Assembly: GCF_019050325.1 (NCBI RefSeq)
Contig: NZ_VOMB01000021.1
Coordinates: forward strand, 62,001 to 126,000
DNA from: [Mycobacterium] fortunisiensis
Lineage (GTDB): Bacteria; Actinomycetota; Actinomycetes; Mycobacteriales; Mycobacteriaceae
DNA length: 64,000 nucleotides
Direction: 5' to 3'
The position numbers were made by a program, and so were the translations under genes. The notes under the pieces were generated by a model. The model was not told the DNA's origin. It saw only the letters and a program-made list of their open reading frames with translations, and made no database searches. Positions 17,756 through 26,822 of the stretch are shown piece after piece; position 1 is the stretch's first letter, and each line of letters opens with the position of its first letter.

Positions 17756-17762
17756 GGAGAAA

Positions 17763-18368
17763 TCAGGCCGGCAGCTCAAGCGGTTGCGGTTCGCCTTCGA
17801 GCCGGCGCAGCCAGTCCTCGCAGAACGCCAACACCTCGGCGTGCCCCGCCGACATGCCCAACGCCTGCTCCATCACCATCACCCGCGACACACTGGCGGC
17901 CAAGAAGGCCCACACCACCGGCGGGACCTCTGTGGCGTCGACGCCGTAGCGGTCCAGCGCCGCCGTGATCGCCTCGGTCTCGGCGGCCCGGAATACCTCG
18001 GCGTACCGGCCGATCTCCGCGCGCAGCGCCTTGCGGTGGTTGGCCAGCCCCATGATCTCCATGGTCAGCCGGGTCGCACTGGGGTCGGTACCCAGCCGCC
18101 ACAGCGCCCACAGGGGCTGCGGGGACTTCAGCACCTCGGCCTGGACCGCAAGCCCCTCCTCGGCACGGCGGACGAACACGGCCAAGAACAGGTCGTCCAT
18201 GGTGCGGAAGTAGTAGTGCACCAGCTGGGGCTTGAGACCGGCCCGTTCGGCGACGCGTCGCGAGGTCACCGCGGCGTAGCCGTCCTCGATCATCAGCTGC
18301 TCAGCAGCATCGAGGAGCACCACCCGGTTCTTCGCGTCCGGCGCCCCGATTCTTCGCGCCGATGCCAT
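17763..18368 (-). CDS. TetR-family regulator
   Basis: This 201-residue repressor-type protein has an N-terminal helix-turn-helix (EDGYAAVTSRRVAERAGLKPQLVHYYFRTMDDLF, residues 27-62). The ligand-binding C-terminal domain is all-helical and of unknown specificity. AAGGAGG lies seven bases before the ATG. It is divergent from a P450 gene, and the gap carries a striking tandem TGCTNAGCA operator at 18461-18480. That site makes autoregulation and control of the P450 the most likely job. Confidence 0.88.
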   Translation of the reverse strand: MASARRIGAPDAKNRVVLLDAAEQLMIEDGYAAVTSRRVAERAGLKPQLVHYYFRTMDDLFLAVFVRRAEEGLAVQAEVLKSPQPLWALWRLGTDPSATRLTMEIMGLANHRKALRAEIGRYAEVFRAAETEAITAALDRYGVDATEVPPVVWAFLAASVSRVMVMEQALGMSAGHAEVLAFCEDWLRRLEGEPQPLELPA

Positions 18369-18460
18369 ACCCGGTCCTCCTTATCGCCTGCCCCCGACGA
18401 CGTCTTGGGCGATCGTAATCGCCCCTGCGTCGCGTGATCTTGACCACGACTGTAGCGTCA

Positions 18461-18480
18461 TGCTAAGCAGGTGCTCAGCA
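18461..18480. promoter_or_regulatory. Tandem TGCTNAGCA operator
   Basis: TGCTAAGCA and TGCTCAGCA, each palindromic, are separated by two bases between the divergent TetR and P450 genes. The arrangement suits two TetR dimers. Confidence 0.65.
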
Positions 18481-18558
18481 ATTTTCGCAAATTGTTCGCA
18501 CGGTGCAGCCCGTCGCGAAACCACCGCAGCGCATATCGATTTCGGAAGGCAGCCCACC

Positions 18559-19851
18559 ATGACCGATTCCGGCACCACCGACTACGACACCGTCGACTAC
18601 TTCACCGATCCCGCACTGGTGCCCGACCCGCACCCGTACTTCGATCATCTGCGCAGCAAGTGCCCGGTGGTGAAGGAACCGAACTACGGCGTCATGGCGA
18701 TCACCGGGTTCGAGGAGGCCACCACCGTCCTCAAGGACACCGACACCTACTCGTCGTGCATCGCGGTGGCCGGCCCATTCCCGCCGCTGCCGTTCACCCC
18801 CGAGGGCGACGACATCACCGAACAGATCACCGCGCATCGCCCGCAGATGCCGATGTTCGAGCACATGGTCACCATGGACCCGCCCGAGCACACCGATGCC
18901 CGTTCCCTGCTCAACCGGCTGCTGACGCCGCGCCGGCTGAAGGAGAACGAGGACTTCATGTGGCGGCTGGCCGATCAGTGTCTCGACGATTTCATCGCCG
19001 ACGGCAAGTGCGAATTCCTCAGTGCCTACGCCAAGCCCTTCTCACTCTTGGTCATCGCCGACATGCTGGGTGTGCCGGAGGAAGACCACGAGGAGTTCCG
19101 GACGGTGCTGGGCGCACCCCGTCCCGGAGCGCAGGTCGGCTCGCTCGACGGAGACCTGGTGGCCAGCAACCCGCTGGAATGGCTCGACGAGAAATTCATC
19201 AAGTACCTCGAAGACCGGCGCAAGGAACCCCGCGACGACGTACTGACCGCCCTTGCCACGGCGAACTACCCCGACGGTTCCGTCCCGCCGGTCATCGAGG
19301 TGGTCCGTTCCGCGACCTTCCTCTTCGCCGCGGGCCAGGAGACCACCACCAAGCTGCTCTCCGCGTCACTGCGGGTGCTCGGCGACCGTCCCGACATCCA
19401 GCAGGCCCTGCGCGACGACCGCAGCCGCATCCCGACCTTCGTCGAGGAGGCACTGCGGATGGACGCCCCGGTCAAGAGCCAGTTCCGGCTGGCCAAGAAG
19501 AACACCAAGCTCGGCGACATCGACGTCCCCGCCGGCACCACGATGATGGTGTGCCCGGGCGCGGTGAACCGTGATCCGGTCCGCTTCGAAGATCCGCACA
19601 CCTTCAGCCTCGATCGCAAGAACGTCCGCGAGCACATCGCCTTCGGCCGCGGCGTGCACAGCTGCCCGGGCGGGCCGCTGGCCCGCGTCGAAGGCCGGGT
19701 GTCGCTGGAGCGGATCCTGGACCGGATGTCCGACATCGGCATCGACGAGGAGTTCCACGGCCCGGCCGACGATCGGCGCTACAACTACGAGCCGACCTTC
19801 ATCCTGCGTGGCCTGACCGACCTGCACATCACGTTCAACCCGGTCAAGTAA
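18559..19851 (+). CDS. Cytochrome P450
   Basis: This 430-residue soluble bacterial P450 monooxygenase has the oxygen-activation helix motif AAGQETTT near residue 254. The ExxR pair is EALR near 300, and the haem-binding loop FGRGVHSCPGG near 362-372 carries the cysteine ligand. GGAAGG precedes the ATG at 18559. It is similar along its length to the P450 at 42971-44239; both open with DPxPYFDHLRSKCPV. It lacks an adjacent ferredoxin, so it probably uses one of the two 3Fe-4S ferredoxins in the window. It is probably controlled by the TetR gene next to it. Confidence 0.93.
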   Translation: MTDSGTTDYDTVDYFTDPALVPDPHPYFDHLRSKCPVVKEPNYGVMAITGFEEATTVLKDTDTYSSCIAVAGPFPPLPFTPEGDDITEQITAHRPQMPMFEHMVTMDPPEHTDARSLLNRLLTPRRLKENEDFMWRLADQCLDDFIADGKCEFLSAYAKPFSLLVIADMLGVPEEDHEEFRTVLGAPRPGAQVGSLDGDLVASNPLEWLDEKFIKYLEDRRKEPRDDVLTALATANYPDGSVPPVIEVVRSATFLFAAGQETTTKLLSASLRVLGDRPDIQQALRDDRSRIPTFVEEALRMDAPVKSQFRLAKKNTKLGDIDVPAGTTMMVCPGAVNRDPVRFEDPHTFSLDRKNVREHIAFGRGVHSCPGGPLARVEGRVSLERILDRMSDIGIDEEFHGPADDRRYNYEPTFILRGLTDLHITFNPVK

Positions 19852-19915
19852 CCCATCGGTCTGAGAGGCGATTCCGCGGATCTCGTCTTCGCCGAGTTTG
19901 TTAATCTCCGATTGC

Positions 19916-19930
19916 GAGAATGACAATCTC
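19916..19930. promoter_or_regulatory. GAGAAT-type operator upstream of secreted proteins
   Basis: GAGAATGACAATCTC matches the repeated motif at 11 of 12 fixed positions. It lies 88 bases before the first of two secreted-protein genes. Confidence 0.55.
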
Positions 19931-20018
19931 ACTGGCGAAGACGAGATTCCGGTTTCGGCACGGCGACGTCCGGTCTCGTTCTATAGTCAGCCGACCAGTG
20001 CGATCCATGGAGGTGTGT

Positions 20019-20489
20019 GTGAGGTCCAGCTTGATCCGCATGGCGTTGAGCGCCGCGCTCGGGTTGGGGACTGCAATCGCCCTGGCACCCCCCTCCCAGG
20101 CCATGTATTTCGGCAACTACGCCCTGCACATGCCGGACCGCCGGGACTTCCACACCTGGATCTGGTCAGCGATCACGCCGTGCAAAAACCCGGACTTTTC
20201 CAAGCGACGGGACTGCATCACCGTCCTCACCGTCCCCCAACCGGTCGCCAAGGCCGCCTATGTCAGCGCGGATGCCGTTCTCGTTGACGGCCGTTACACC
20301 ATGACAATCGACGATCCGTTCGGCCTGCGCTGCGGTGACATCTACTACGGGCCCACGATCCCGACCCACGACGTCTACAACTGGGATGCCAACACTCTTG
20401 CGGGTGAGATGGTCTCCTCGTTCGACGCCGGCTGCGACGGCACTCCCGGAGGTTCGTTCACCTACCCGTTCACCCTGTCGAGGATGTGA
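20019..20489 (+). CDS. Small secreted protein, unknown function
   Basis: This 156-residue protein has a clear Sec signal peptide: RSSLIRM, then a hydrophobic LSAALGLGTAIAL, then an A-x-A type end near PPSQA. The mature part contains three cysteines (in TPCKNP, RRDC and RCGD) and a fourth near the C-terminus (DAGCDG), so disulfides are possible. The GTG at 20019 has GGAGG five bases upstream. No family is recognised. It is followed at three bases by another secreted protein and lies near mceF, so a periplasmic or cell-wall accessory role in lipid uptake is a reasonable guess. Confidence 0.75.
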   Translation: MRSSLIRMALSAALGLGTAIALAPPSQAMYFGNYALHMPDRRDFHTWIWSAITPCKNPDFSKRRDCITVLTVPQPVAKAAYVSADAVLVDGRYTMTIDDPFGLRCGDIYYGPTIPTHDVYNWDANTLAGEMVSSFDAGCDGTPGGSFTYPFTLSRM

Positions 20490-20492
20490 CCG

Positions 20493-20939
20493 ATGCGCCA
20501 CCTGACGAATCGAGTTTTCGCCGTCGCGACGGCCGCCACGATGGCGACAGGCGCTTTCGTCGCGGCCGCACCGGCCTTCGCCGACGACCTGGAGCCGCCC
20601 GGTCCGCCGCTCCACCACGTGCGCTACACCGTGACAGCGGATGGCCCGATCTGGGCTCACATCTACTACCGCGACACTGAACCGGCCATATTCTCGGATT
20701 ACAGCCACAATCCGTATCAGTTCAGCCCGCGGGCCGACGCCGACATCGGGCCGGACAAACCGTGGGTACTGGAGGCAAACCTTGCCGACCCGGACCTCTG
20801 GGCATTGGTCCTGGTGCAAAGCGGCGAGGCACCCGGTTTCCCGACGCCGGGGTTCAACTGCGAACTCGCGGTTGACGGAGTGGTCGTCGAGACCAACAGC
20901 GGCCCCAAGGGCGCGCTGTGTTCGATCCGCAATTGGTAG
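20493..20939 (+). CDS. Small secreted protein, possibly MmpS-like fold
   Basis: This 148-residue protein has a signal peptide (VFAVATAATMATGAFVAAAPAFA). Its mature domain reads like the C-terminal beta-sandwich of MmpS proteins. It has VRYTVTADGPIWAHIYY, then KPWVLEAN, then FNCELAVDGVVVETN and a terminal LCSIRNW, with two cysteines placed as in MmpS. The resemblance is by eye and modest. MmpS proteins normally keep an uncleaved N-terminal anchor and accompany MmpL transporters; none is present here. The gene starts three bases after the previous one, so they form an operon. Confidence 0.7.
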   Translation: MRHLTNRVFAVATAATMATGAFVAAAPAFADDLEPPGPPLHHVRYTVTADGPIWAHIYYRDTEPAIFSDYSHNPYQFSPRADADIGPDKPWVLEANLADPDLWALVLVQSGEAPGFPTPGFNCELAVDGVVVETNSGPKGALCSIRNW

Positions 20940-20987
20940 ACGCTGCCAGCCCAACGTCGCAACCATAAAAGCCGCTCTGACAACGGC

Positions 20988-21027
20988 AAACGCCTGAGGC
21001 ACGCTTCTCACGTCGCCTCAGGCGTTT
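20988..21027. terminator. Bidirectional hairpin terminator
   Basis: Two perfect 13-base arms (AAACGCCTGAGGC and its complement) enclose a 14-base loop. They sit between convergent secreted-protein genes and end in TTT on the plus strand. Confidence 0.75.
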
Positions 21028-21041
21028 ACTCGTTCTAGGTC

Positions 21042-21428
21042 TCAGGCATCTCCGCGGCGCCAACGGCTTTCACCGTTCATCGGCACACAGCTCAGGAACA
21101 GTCCGTCGGGCGCCTGAGCCACCATGTACTGCTGTTCCAGGCACAGGCTGTTCTCTTCGCGTATACCGGCCATCGGCGGAGAACGGAACCACCTCGGCTC
21201 ATAGCGACGCGGCGATCCACAGAACACCAACCTGCCCCAGTTGTTGCGGGCGTCGACTCCGAACACGTAATAGGACGTGTTGTCGCACGGCGCACCCAAG
21301 ACGGCGTTCGGGTTGATGCCGGGCACGCAGAAGGCGTCATTGCACGTCTGTGGTCCCGCATTTGCCTGCGGAGCACTCAACATTCCGGCGACAATCATCG
21401 AAGCGGCCGCCACCATGGTCACACGCAC
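21042..21428 (-). CDS. Small secreted protein, cysteine-rich, unknown
   Basis: This protein is 128 residues from the GTG at 21428. A signal peptide (MVAAASMIVAGMLSAPQANA) is followed by a mature domain with six cysteines spread through it, including QTCNDAFCVPG, GAPCDN, VFCGSP, SLCLEQ and LSCVP. That suggests a disulfide-bonded extracytoplasmic protein. I recognise no family. An alternative GTG or ATG start lies 2-4 codons downstream. It is divergent from another secreted protein, and the gap carries a GAGAAT-type site. Confidence 0.65.
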   Translation of the reverse strand: MRVTMVAAASMIVAGMLSAPQANAGPQTCNDAFCVPGINPNAVLGAPCDNTSYYVFGVDARNNWGRLVFCGSPRRYEPRWFRSPPMAGIREENSLCLEQQYMVAQAPDGLFLSCVPMNGESRWRRGDA

Positions 21429-21574
21429 GTCACTACTTTCGCACAGGTGGTAACTAAACTCTCTATTTTGGAGAATATTGCTACGCAGCTCCGCCCAGAA
21501 CGGCCCGGCGCCTCGCCACGATCGAGCCAATCCTGACGAGACAGCCAGGCGATAGTGATATTCTCCGCACTTGA

Positions 21575-21589
21575 GAATGACAATATCGG
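21575..21589. promoter_or_regulatory. GAGAAT-type operator between divergent secreted-protein genes
   Basis: GAGAATGACAATATC shares its left 12 bases with the site at 19916. An ATTCTC half-site lies just before it at 21562-21567. Confidence 0.5.
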
Positions 21590-21609
21590 TGCCCAGAAGG
21601 AGAAGCTAC

Positions 21610-22119
21610 ATGTCGGCCTCCAAGGCGCGCGCCAGCGCGGCAATTCTTGCCGGCGTCGCAACAATCGGCCTGAGCAGCGCAAGCCCCGCCGGCGCCTCCG
21701 AGCAATGGGGCATCAACGGTACGTTCGCCACCTCCTCCAATGGGGACTGGGCGAAAGTCAATGAGCGCTATGAGGATCAGCCCTCGACGCGCAGCACCTG
21801 GACCATCAGCACCCAGTGCATCTCCCCCACCGAGTGCACCGGGACGGTGAACAGCGACGAGGGGTGGACCGCACCGATCTACACCACGAACGGACTGTGG
21901 TACGTCAAGCGCACAGTACCCAACTGGCGGTTCTGCGCCGACGGCACGCCCGTCGAGGGCCTGAAGATCTTCAAGATCTATCCGGTCGGCTGGGATGGCC
22001 GCTACGATGTCAATGCCAGCGAGTACACCGGTGAGGACCAGACCACCGGTCCGAGCGGCTCGTGTGGGCGCAACCAGTGGCCTGCCATCCGCATGCCGTT
22101 CTACATGAAGCCCATCTAG
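21610..22119 (+). CDS. Small secreted protein, unknown function
   Basis: This 169-residue protein has a Sec signal peptide ending near SPAGA. Its mature domain looks like a small beta-rich module: WGINGTFATSSNGDWAKVNERY, then TWTISTQCISPTECTGTVNSDEGW, then NWRFCADGTPVEG. It has four cysteines. Similar modules are common in mycobacterial secreted proteins of unknown role. AGAAGGAGAAG lies directly upstream of the ATG. The gene is convergent with mceF, with a strong shared terminator, and is likely co-regulated with other island genes through the site at 21575. Confidence 0.75.
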   Translation: MSASKARASAAILAGVATIGLSSASPAGASEQWGINGTFATSSNGDWAKVNERYEDQPSTRSTWTISTQCISPTECTGTVNSDEGWTAPIYTTNGLWYVKRTVPNWRFCADGTPVEGLKIFKIYPVGWDGRYDVNASEYTGEDQTTGPSGSCGRNQWPAIRMPFYMKPI

Positions 22120-22166
22120 CGCTTTCGGCTGACCAAGCGCCAGGCGAAAGCGAAAGGCCAGACAGC

Positions 22167-22206
22167 AAAGGGGAAAGGCCACGGGCGACCGTGGCCTTTC
22201 CCCTTT
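22167..22206. terminator. Strong bidirectional terminator after mceF
   Basis: Two perfect 18-base arms (22167-22184, 22189-22206) enclose a 4-base loop, with an A-rich start and T-rich end. They lie between mceF and the convergent secreted-protein gene. Confidence 0.85.
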
Positions 22207-22243
22207 TCCGCGCTGGTCCTGCACCTGATGGCCTAGGCGAGGC

Positions 22244-23971
22244 CTAGGTGGGCATCAGGTCCTGCCACGACTTCGGCGCCGACGCGAGATTCGCCTGCCG
22301 GTACATGTTTCCGTCTGAACCCATGTATTCCCCGGTCCGCGGGTTGTACTCGGCGATCGCCACCGATGGCTCGTCGGCGGTGCCGCCGTTGAACGCGCTC
22401 GGCGCAAAACTCGGTGCGGGTGCCGGCCCTGGCGCTTGGCCTTCCCCATGCGGGACCGACGGAATCTCGGTCGCACTCGGCAGGTCGGCCGGCGGAGTTG
22501 GCACCGCGTTCGGATCGGGTGCAGGCGCAGGCGGCTGACCCGGAACCGGTGGCTCCAGGTACAGCGGTTGCCCCGGTAGCAGAGGACCCGGGCCGGTCCC
22601 GGCGAAGCTCGGCGCCGGCTGCGGTTGCGGGGCTGCCCCGGGCGGTGGTGCGCCGACCCCGGGCGGCAGCGGCGACCCTTGTAGCGGCCCGAAGATGTTG
22701 GCATCCGGCAGTACTCGCGAGTCCGGCGGCACACCCTGGGAAATCAGATTGGGGTCGAGCGGGTACGGACCGAGGGCATGTTGACGCTGCGCGATCGGTT
22801 GGAAACCCTCGGGGTCGTTACACAGCTCGACCGTCGGAGCACGCTTACCGGGATGCCCCATGCAGGGGTAGTTCCGCGCGCCGCGCACCGCGATCGGCGA
22901 GTCCTGGGGCAGCTTGCAGTAGAGGTTGTCCGGCGTATCGATGACCGTTGTATCTGCCGGAGACCGCCACGACGACGGCGGCAGGAACCCGACCGTGCAC
23001 GACGGCGGATCACCGAGTCCGAGGGAAAACTCGCCGTTGGGCAGACCTGTCGGATTATTGATCGGCAGATAGGTCTGAATCTGCGCCACATATGGCGGCA
23101 GCAAGACCAGCAGCTGCTCGATCGACGGGTTGTATGTCACACCGATCTGCCCGAAGGTGGTCAGATTCGCCAGCAGGATCGGCAGGGTCGGCTTGATCTG
23201 CTCGAGCAGCTTGGAGGTCTCCTGAGCGAAACCCGGGCCCTTGCGCAGCAGTGTCCGGACCTCTGGATCATTGTCGGCGACCTGTCCGGTGATCCCGGCC
23301 AAGCTGGCAGCCCAGGTCCGGATCGAATCGGTGGTCTGCGCCTGCGCATCCAGGAACGGGACCGAGTCATCGATCAGGGTGCGGGTCTGGTCCGAGATTG
23401 CGTTGGCGTCCTTGGTGATGGTCGACGCTGAGTCCAACAGCGAACCGAAGTCATAGCCGGTGCCGTTGAACGCGTTGTACGACTCGTCGAGGAGCTGGCT
23501 CAGCTTGTCCTTCGGGATGGTGTCCACGAGCTTGCTGAGTTGGTCCAGCATCGGTCCGACCTGTTGGGGGACCTTGGTGTCCGACACCTCGATCACCGAG
23601 CCGTTGTCTAGGTATGGCCCGGAGTTGGTCCGCGGCAACAACTCCACGTACTGCTCGCCCACCGCCGACATACTCCGCACCTCGGCGGTCAGGTCGGCAG
23701 GCACCTTCGGATTGCGGTCCAACGACAGCGTCGCCTCGGCACCGTTCTCCGTCAGCTCAACCGAGGTCACCTTGCCGATCTGCGAGCCCCGATAGGTGAC
23801 ATTGCTGAACTGGTACAGGCCCCCGGTGCTGGGCAGCTCCATCTTGACCGTGATACGGCCGATCCCGAGCAGCGTCGGCACCTGCATGTAAGCGAACAGC
23901 ATGACCGCCACACCGACCACCGACGCGACGGTGAAGATGATCAGCTGAGTCCGGATAAAGCGTGTGAGCAT
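22244..23971 (-). CDS. mceF: MCE family protein MceF
   Basis: This 575-residue protein is the last subunit of the Mce lipid importer. An N-terminal transmembrane helix (FIRTQLIIFTVASVVGVAVMLF) is followed by the MCE domain at residues 35-115, with GGLYQFSNVTYRGSQIGKV. A helical domain (about 125-300) follows, then a long Pro/Gly-rich tail. The C-terminus ends in an EYNPRTGEYMGSDGNMY segment typical of several mycobacterial MceF proteins. Mce A-F proteins form a tunnel through the periplasm that carries hydrophobic molecules to the YrbE permeases. It overlaps mceE by one base. The hairpin at 22167 terminates the operon. Confidence 0.95.
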   Translation of the reverse strand: MLTRFIRTQLIIFTVASVVGVAVMLFAYMQVPTLLGIGRITVKMELPSTGGLYQFSNVTYRGSQIGKVTSVELTENGAEATLSLDRNPKVPADLTAEVRSMSAVGEQYVELLPRTNSGPYLDNGSVIEVSDTKVPQQVGPMLDQLSKLVDTIPKDKLSQLLDESYNAFNGTGYDFGSLLDSASTITKDANAISDQTRTLIDDSVPFLDAQAQTTDSIRTWAASLAGITGQVADNDPEVRTLLRKGPGFAQETSKLLEQIKPTLPILLANLTTFGQIGVTYNPSIEQLLVLLPPYVAQIQTYLPINNPTGLPNGEFSLGLGDPPSCTVGFLPPSSWRSPADTTVIDTPDNLYCKLPQDSPIAVRGARNYPCMGHPGKRAPTVELCNDPEGFQPIAQRQHALGPYPLDPNLISQGVPPDSRVLPDANIFGPLQGSPLPPGVGAPPPGAAPQPQPAPSFAGTGPGPLLPGQPLYLEPPVPGQPPAPAPDPNAVPTPPADLPSATEIPSVPHGEGQAPGPAPAPSFAPSAFNGGTADEPSVAIAEYNPRTGEYMGSDGNMYRQANLASAPKSWQDLMPT

Positions 23972-25353
23972 TACCCGCCACCCCCTGTCGTCTGTTCAGT
24001 AGTCGGCGGAGCCGGTGGCGCAGGCGTCGCCGGCGGTGAACCAGCTTGGGCCGCATACGGTCCCGCGAAGATCGTGGAATCGGGCGCGGACGCATTCATC
24101 GGGGCCGGCGGAGCCGCCCCGCCGGGCAAGCTCATCGGTGCCGGCGGCGACACCGGAAGCACCGGGCCATTGAACGTGGGCGGAGGCGGCGGTGCCGGCG
24201 CGGCGGCGGGTCCCGGCTCCGGTGGGAAAGCACCCGGTGGAGGCGGCTCGACCCCGGTCTTGAGCGGGTCGTAGGTGTAGTTGAGATAGGGCGGGTCACC
24301 GTATGTCGGAACCAGTTCCGCGTCTTCCTGTTCCCACCGCGTCCCCAGCATCAAGCTCCGTTTGAGGCGCGGAATGGTGAAGTCGACGGTCGCAAACAGG
24401 TTGTAGTAGTCACCGCGGATGGCCCGGTCCATGAAGCTCTGGGTGAACGGGAAGTGCGTGGCGTACTCCAGGACCCCGGCAAGTTCGGGACCCACATCCG
24501 CCAGCGCCTTGAGGGCGGGCTCCAGGTTGCGCAGGTTACCCACCAGGTCGGCCTGTGACTCGTTGACGAACTGGTTGGCAGTGGCGCTGAACGTGCCCAG
24601 CTTCTGCAGGGCGGTGGTGAACCTGGGCCGCTCCTTGATCAACACATCCAGTGCCGGTGGAATCTTCTCCAGCGCACGGGTGATCACGTCGCGTTGCCCG
24701 GCGAAGGTTGACGACAACCGGTTCAGACCCTGGATCGAGGCGACGATGTTGTCACGCTGCGCATCGAGTGCGCCGACAAACGTGTCCAACCGGGTGAGCA
24801 GATCCCGGAAGTCGGCCTCGCGTCCGTTGAGGGCAGTGCTGAAGTTGTGGACGATGTCGCCGAACTGTCCCAGGCCACCACCGTTCACCACGGCAGCGAG
24901 GGAGGACAGCGTCTGCTCGGTCGTCGGGTACGTCGACGAGTCGTTGAGCTGGATCGTCGCTCCCGGCGACAGTTGCCCTTGCGGCGCCTCCCCGGCCGGC
25001 GGATTGATCGCCAAGTGCATCGAACCGAGAAGGCTGGTTTGGCCAATGCTGGCGACGGCATTCGCCGGCACCACGACACCAGGCTTCACCGAGAACTCGA
25101 CCTCGGCGTGCCAGTCTCGCACTGCCAGACTACGCACACTGCCAACCACGACATCGTTCATCAACACTGGGGAGTTCGGTTCCAGCGTCGCCACATTCGC
25201 GATCTCGACGTGGTAGACGCCAGCGTCCGCGCCCCGCCCCACCGCCCCGGGCAGGGGCAGTGAGTTGACGCCCTGGAAAGCGCAGCCACTGGTCATCAAC
25301 GCGACACAGGACGCGGTGGCGATCGCCAGCCGCAGTGGCTTACCACTGATCAT
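23971..25353 (-). CDS. mceE: MCE family lipoprotein MceE
   Basis: This 460-residue protein has a lipoprotein signal ending in LMTSGC (Cys24 would be lipidated). Its MCE domain is at residues 45-125 (VYHVEIANVATLEPNSPVLMNDVVVGSVRSL), with a helical domain up to about 330 and a Pro/Ala-rich tail. MceE is the only lipid-anchored subunit of the complex. Its start overlaps the mceD stop by four bases. The tail is unusually proline-rich even for this family. Confidence 0.95.
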   Translation of the reverse strand: MISGKPLRLAIATASCVALMTSGCAFQGVNSLPLPGAVGRGADAGVYHVEIANVATLEPNSPVLMNDVVVGSVRSLAVRDWHAEVEFSVKPGVVVPANAVASIGQTSLLGSMHLAINPPAGEAPQGQLSPGATIQLNDSSTYPTTEQTLSSLAAVVNGGGLGQFGDIVHNFSTALNGREADFRDLLTRLDTFVGALDAQRDNIVASIQGLNRLSSTFAGQRDVITRALEKIPPALDVLIKERPRFTTALQKLGTFSATANQFVNESQADLVGNLRNLEPALKALADVGPELAGVLEYATHFPFTQSFMDRAIRGDYYNLFATVDFTIPRLKRSLMLGTRWEQEDAELVPTYGDPPYLNYTYDPLKTGVEPPPPGAFPPEPGPAAAPAPPPPPTFNGPVLPVSPPAPMSLPGGAAPPAPMNASAPDSTIFAGPYAAQAGSPPATPAPPAPPTTEQTTGGGG

Positions 25354-26822
25354 GCGGGTGGCGTCCCTTCTGCCGGCCCCGGAGGCACTTGCGCCTCAGG
25401 AGGTGGTGGTGGTGCTGCTGGCGCCTCGGCGGCAAGCGGACCGGGCGGAGGCCCGGGCACACCGGTCGGATTGAGCATGTCCGACACCGTGTTGGGCATG
25501 TTCGGTGGGTAGTACCCGCCTCCGGGAAGCATCTGCTGGGCACCGGGAGGAGGCGTACCCGGCGGCCGGCCCGTGAACGGCGGTGGCGGCGGCGGGCCGG
25601 GGTTGTAGGCCGAGATCGTCGGGGGTAGGTTCGGCGGCTCGGGCGAGCCTCCCCCGCCACCGGGCGCCAGGCCCGGCTCGGAGTAGACGATGTTCTCCGG
25701 GTTCGCCGACGGCATGAGGTACGGATCGATCGGGAAGGGCAAGTAGTTGAAGTTCAACAGCCGCAACGCCGGACCCAGGTACTGCGCGCAGAGCTTGGCG
25801 GTTTCCGGTGCCGTGGTGTTCTCGATCGCGCCGATCGAACCGCAGACGAAGTCCAGCGGGTTAGAGAAGTTGTGGAAGACGAACTGGCCCACCGCACTAC
25901 CGGTGTCGGGGTTGTAGATGTTGTACCCGTTCATGAACGCGTTGGGCGCGATGTGCAGGAGGTTTTCGATGTTCATCTTGTTGTCCACCAAGGTCTGGGT
26001 GACATTGGCCAGCCTCTGCACCTGCTCGGAGGTCTGATCGCGAGTTCCGGCGACGAACCGCTGCACCTCGCCGACGGCCACCGACAGATTCGTCAGCGCC
26101 GCATCGAGATCCGACCGGCTGCCGTCGACCACGCTGGTCAGGGTGGCCAGCCGGTTCTGGAACTGCACCACCTGCTCGTTACTGTCCCGCAGCGCGGTGA
26201 TGAAGGTCTGCAGGTTCTTGATGATGTCGACGATGTTGCCGCTGCCCTCGGCCAGAATGCGGGCCACCCCGGACAACTGCGAAATTGTCTGCCGCAGCTT
26301 GTCACCGTTTCCGGCCATCGCGTTGGCGGTGGTGTCGATGAATCGGGACACCGACGTCCCGTCCACCCCACTCTGCGGTCCAAGGTCGGTGGCCAACCGC
26401 ATGAGCTGTTCCTTGACCTGATCCCACTCCACCGGGACGGCGGTGCGGTCCAGACCGATCACCGCATCGTCGGGCAGGGTCGGACCACTTGACCGGTAAG
26501 CCGGAGCCAATTGTACGTAGCGGGCGGCGACCAGGTTCTGGGCGACAATCACCGCTTTCGCGTCAGCCGGGATGGGCACGTCATGGTCGACCTTGAGGGT
26601 CACACGGGTTTGCGTGCCCTCCGGCTTGATCGATTCGATGGTGCCGACCTTGACCCCGGACACCCGAACATCGTCACCCGGGTACACACCGGTGGCTGAC
26701 GTGAACAGCGCGGATATGGACTTCTGGCCGAAGAACTGCTGACGCAACACCACTGCGGCGCCCACTACCAGCAGCCCCGCCAGCGCCACCGCAAGCCACC
26801 TCACAAGTCGATTGCGACTCAT
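25350..26822 (-). CDS. mceD: MCE family protein MceD
   Basis: This 490-residue subunit has an N-terminal membrane helix (LAVALAGLLVVGAAVVL). Its MCE domain spans roughly residues 35-115 (ISALFTSATGVYPGDDVRVSGVKVG), followed by a long helical domain. The Pro/Gly-rich C-terminus (about residues 390-490) is typical of MceD. It starts at an ATG sharing one base with the mceC stop (TGATG), consistent with tight translational coupling within the operon. Confidence 0.95.
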   Translation of the reverse strand: MSRNRLVRWLAVALAGLLVVGAAVVLRQQFFGQKSISALFTSATGVYPGDDVRVSGVKVGTIESIKPEGTQTRVTLKVDHDVPIPADAKAVIVAQNLVAARYVQLAPAYRSSGPTLPDDAVIGLDRTAVPVEWDQVKEQLMRLATDLGPQSGVDGTSVSRFIDTTANAMAGNGDKLRQTISQLSGVARILAEGSGNIVDIIKNLQTFITALRDSNEQVVQFQNRLATLTSVVDGSRSDLDAALTNLSVAVGEVQRFVAGTRDQTSEQVQRLANVTQTLVDNKMNIENLLHIAPNAFMNGYNIYNPDTGSAVGQFVFHNFSNPLDFVCGSIGAIENTTAPETAKLCAQYLGPALRLLNFNYLPFPIDPYLMPSANPENIVYSEPGLAPGGGGGSPEPPNLPPTISAYNPGPPPPPPFTGRPPGTPPPGAQQMLPGGGYYPPNMPNTVSDMLNPTGVPGPPPGPLAAEAPAAPPPPPEAQVPPGPAEGTPPA

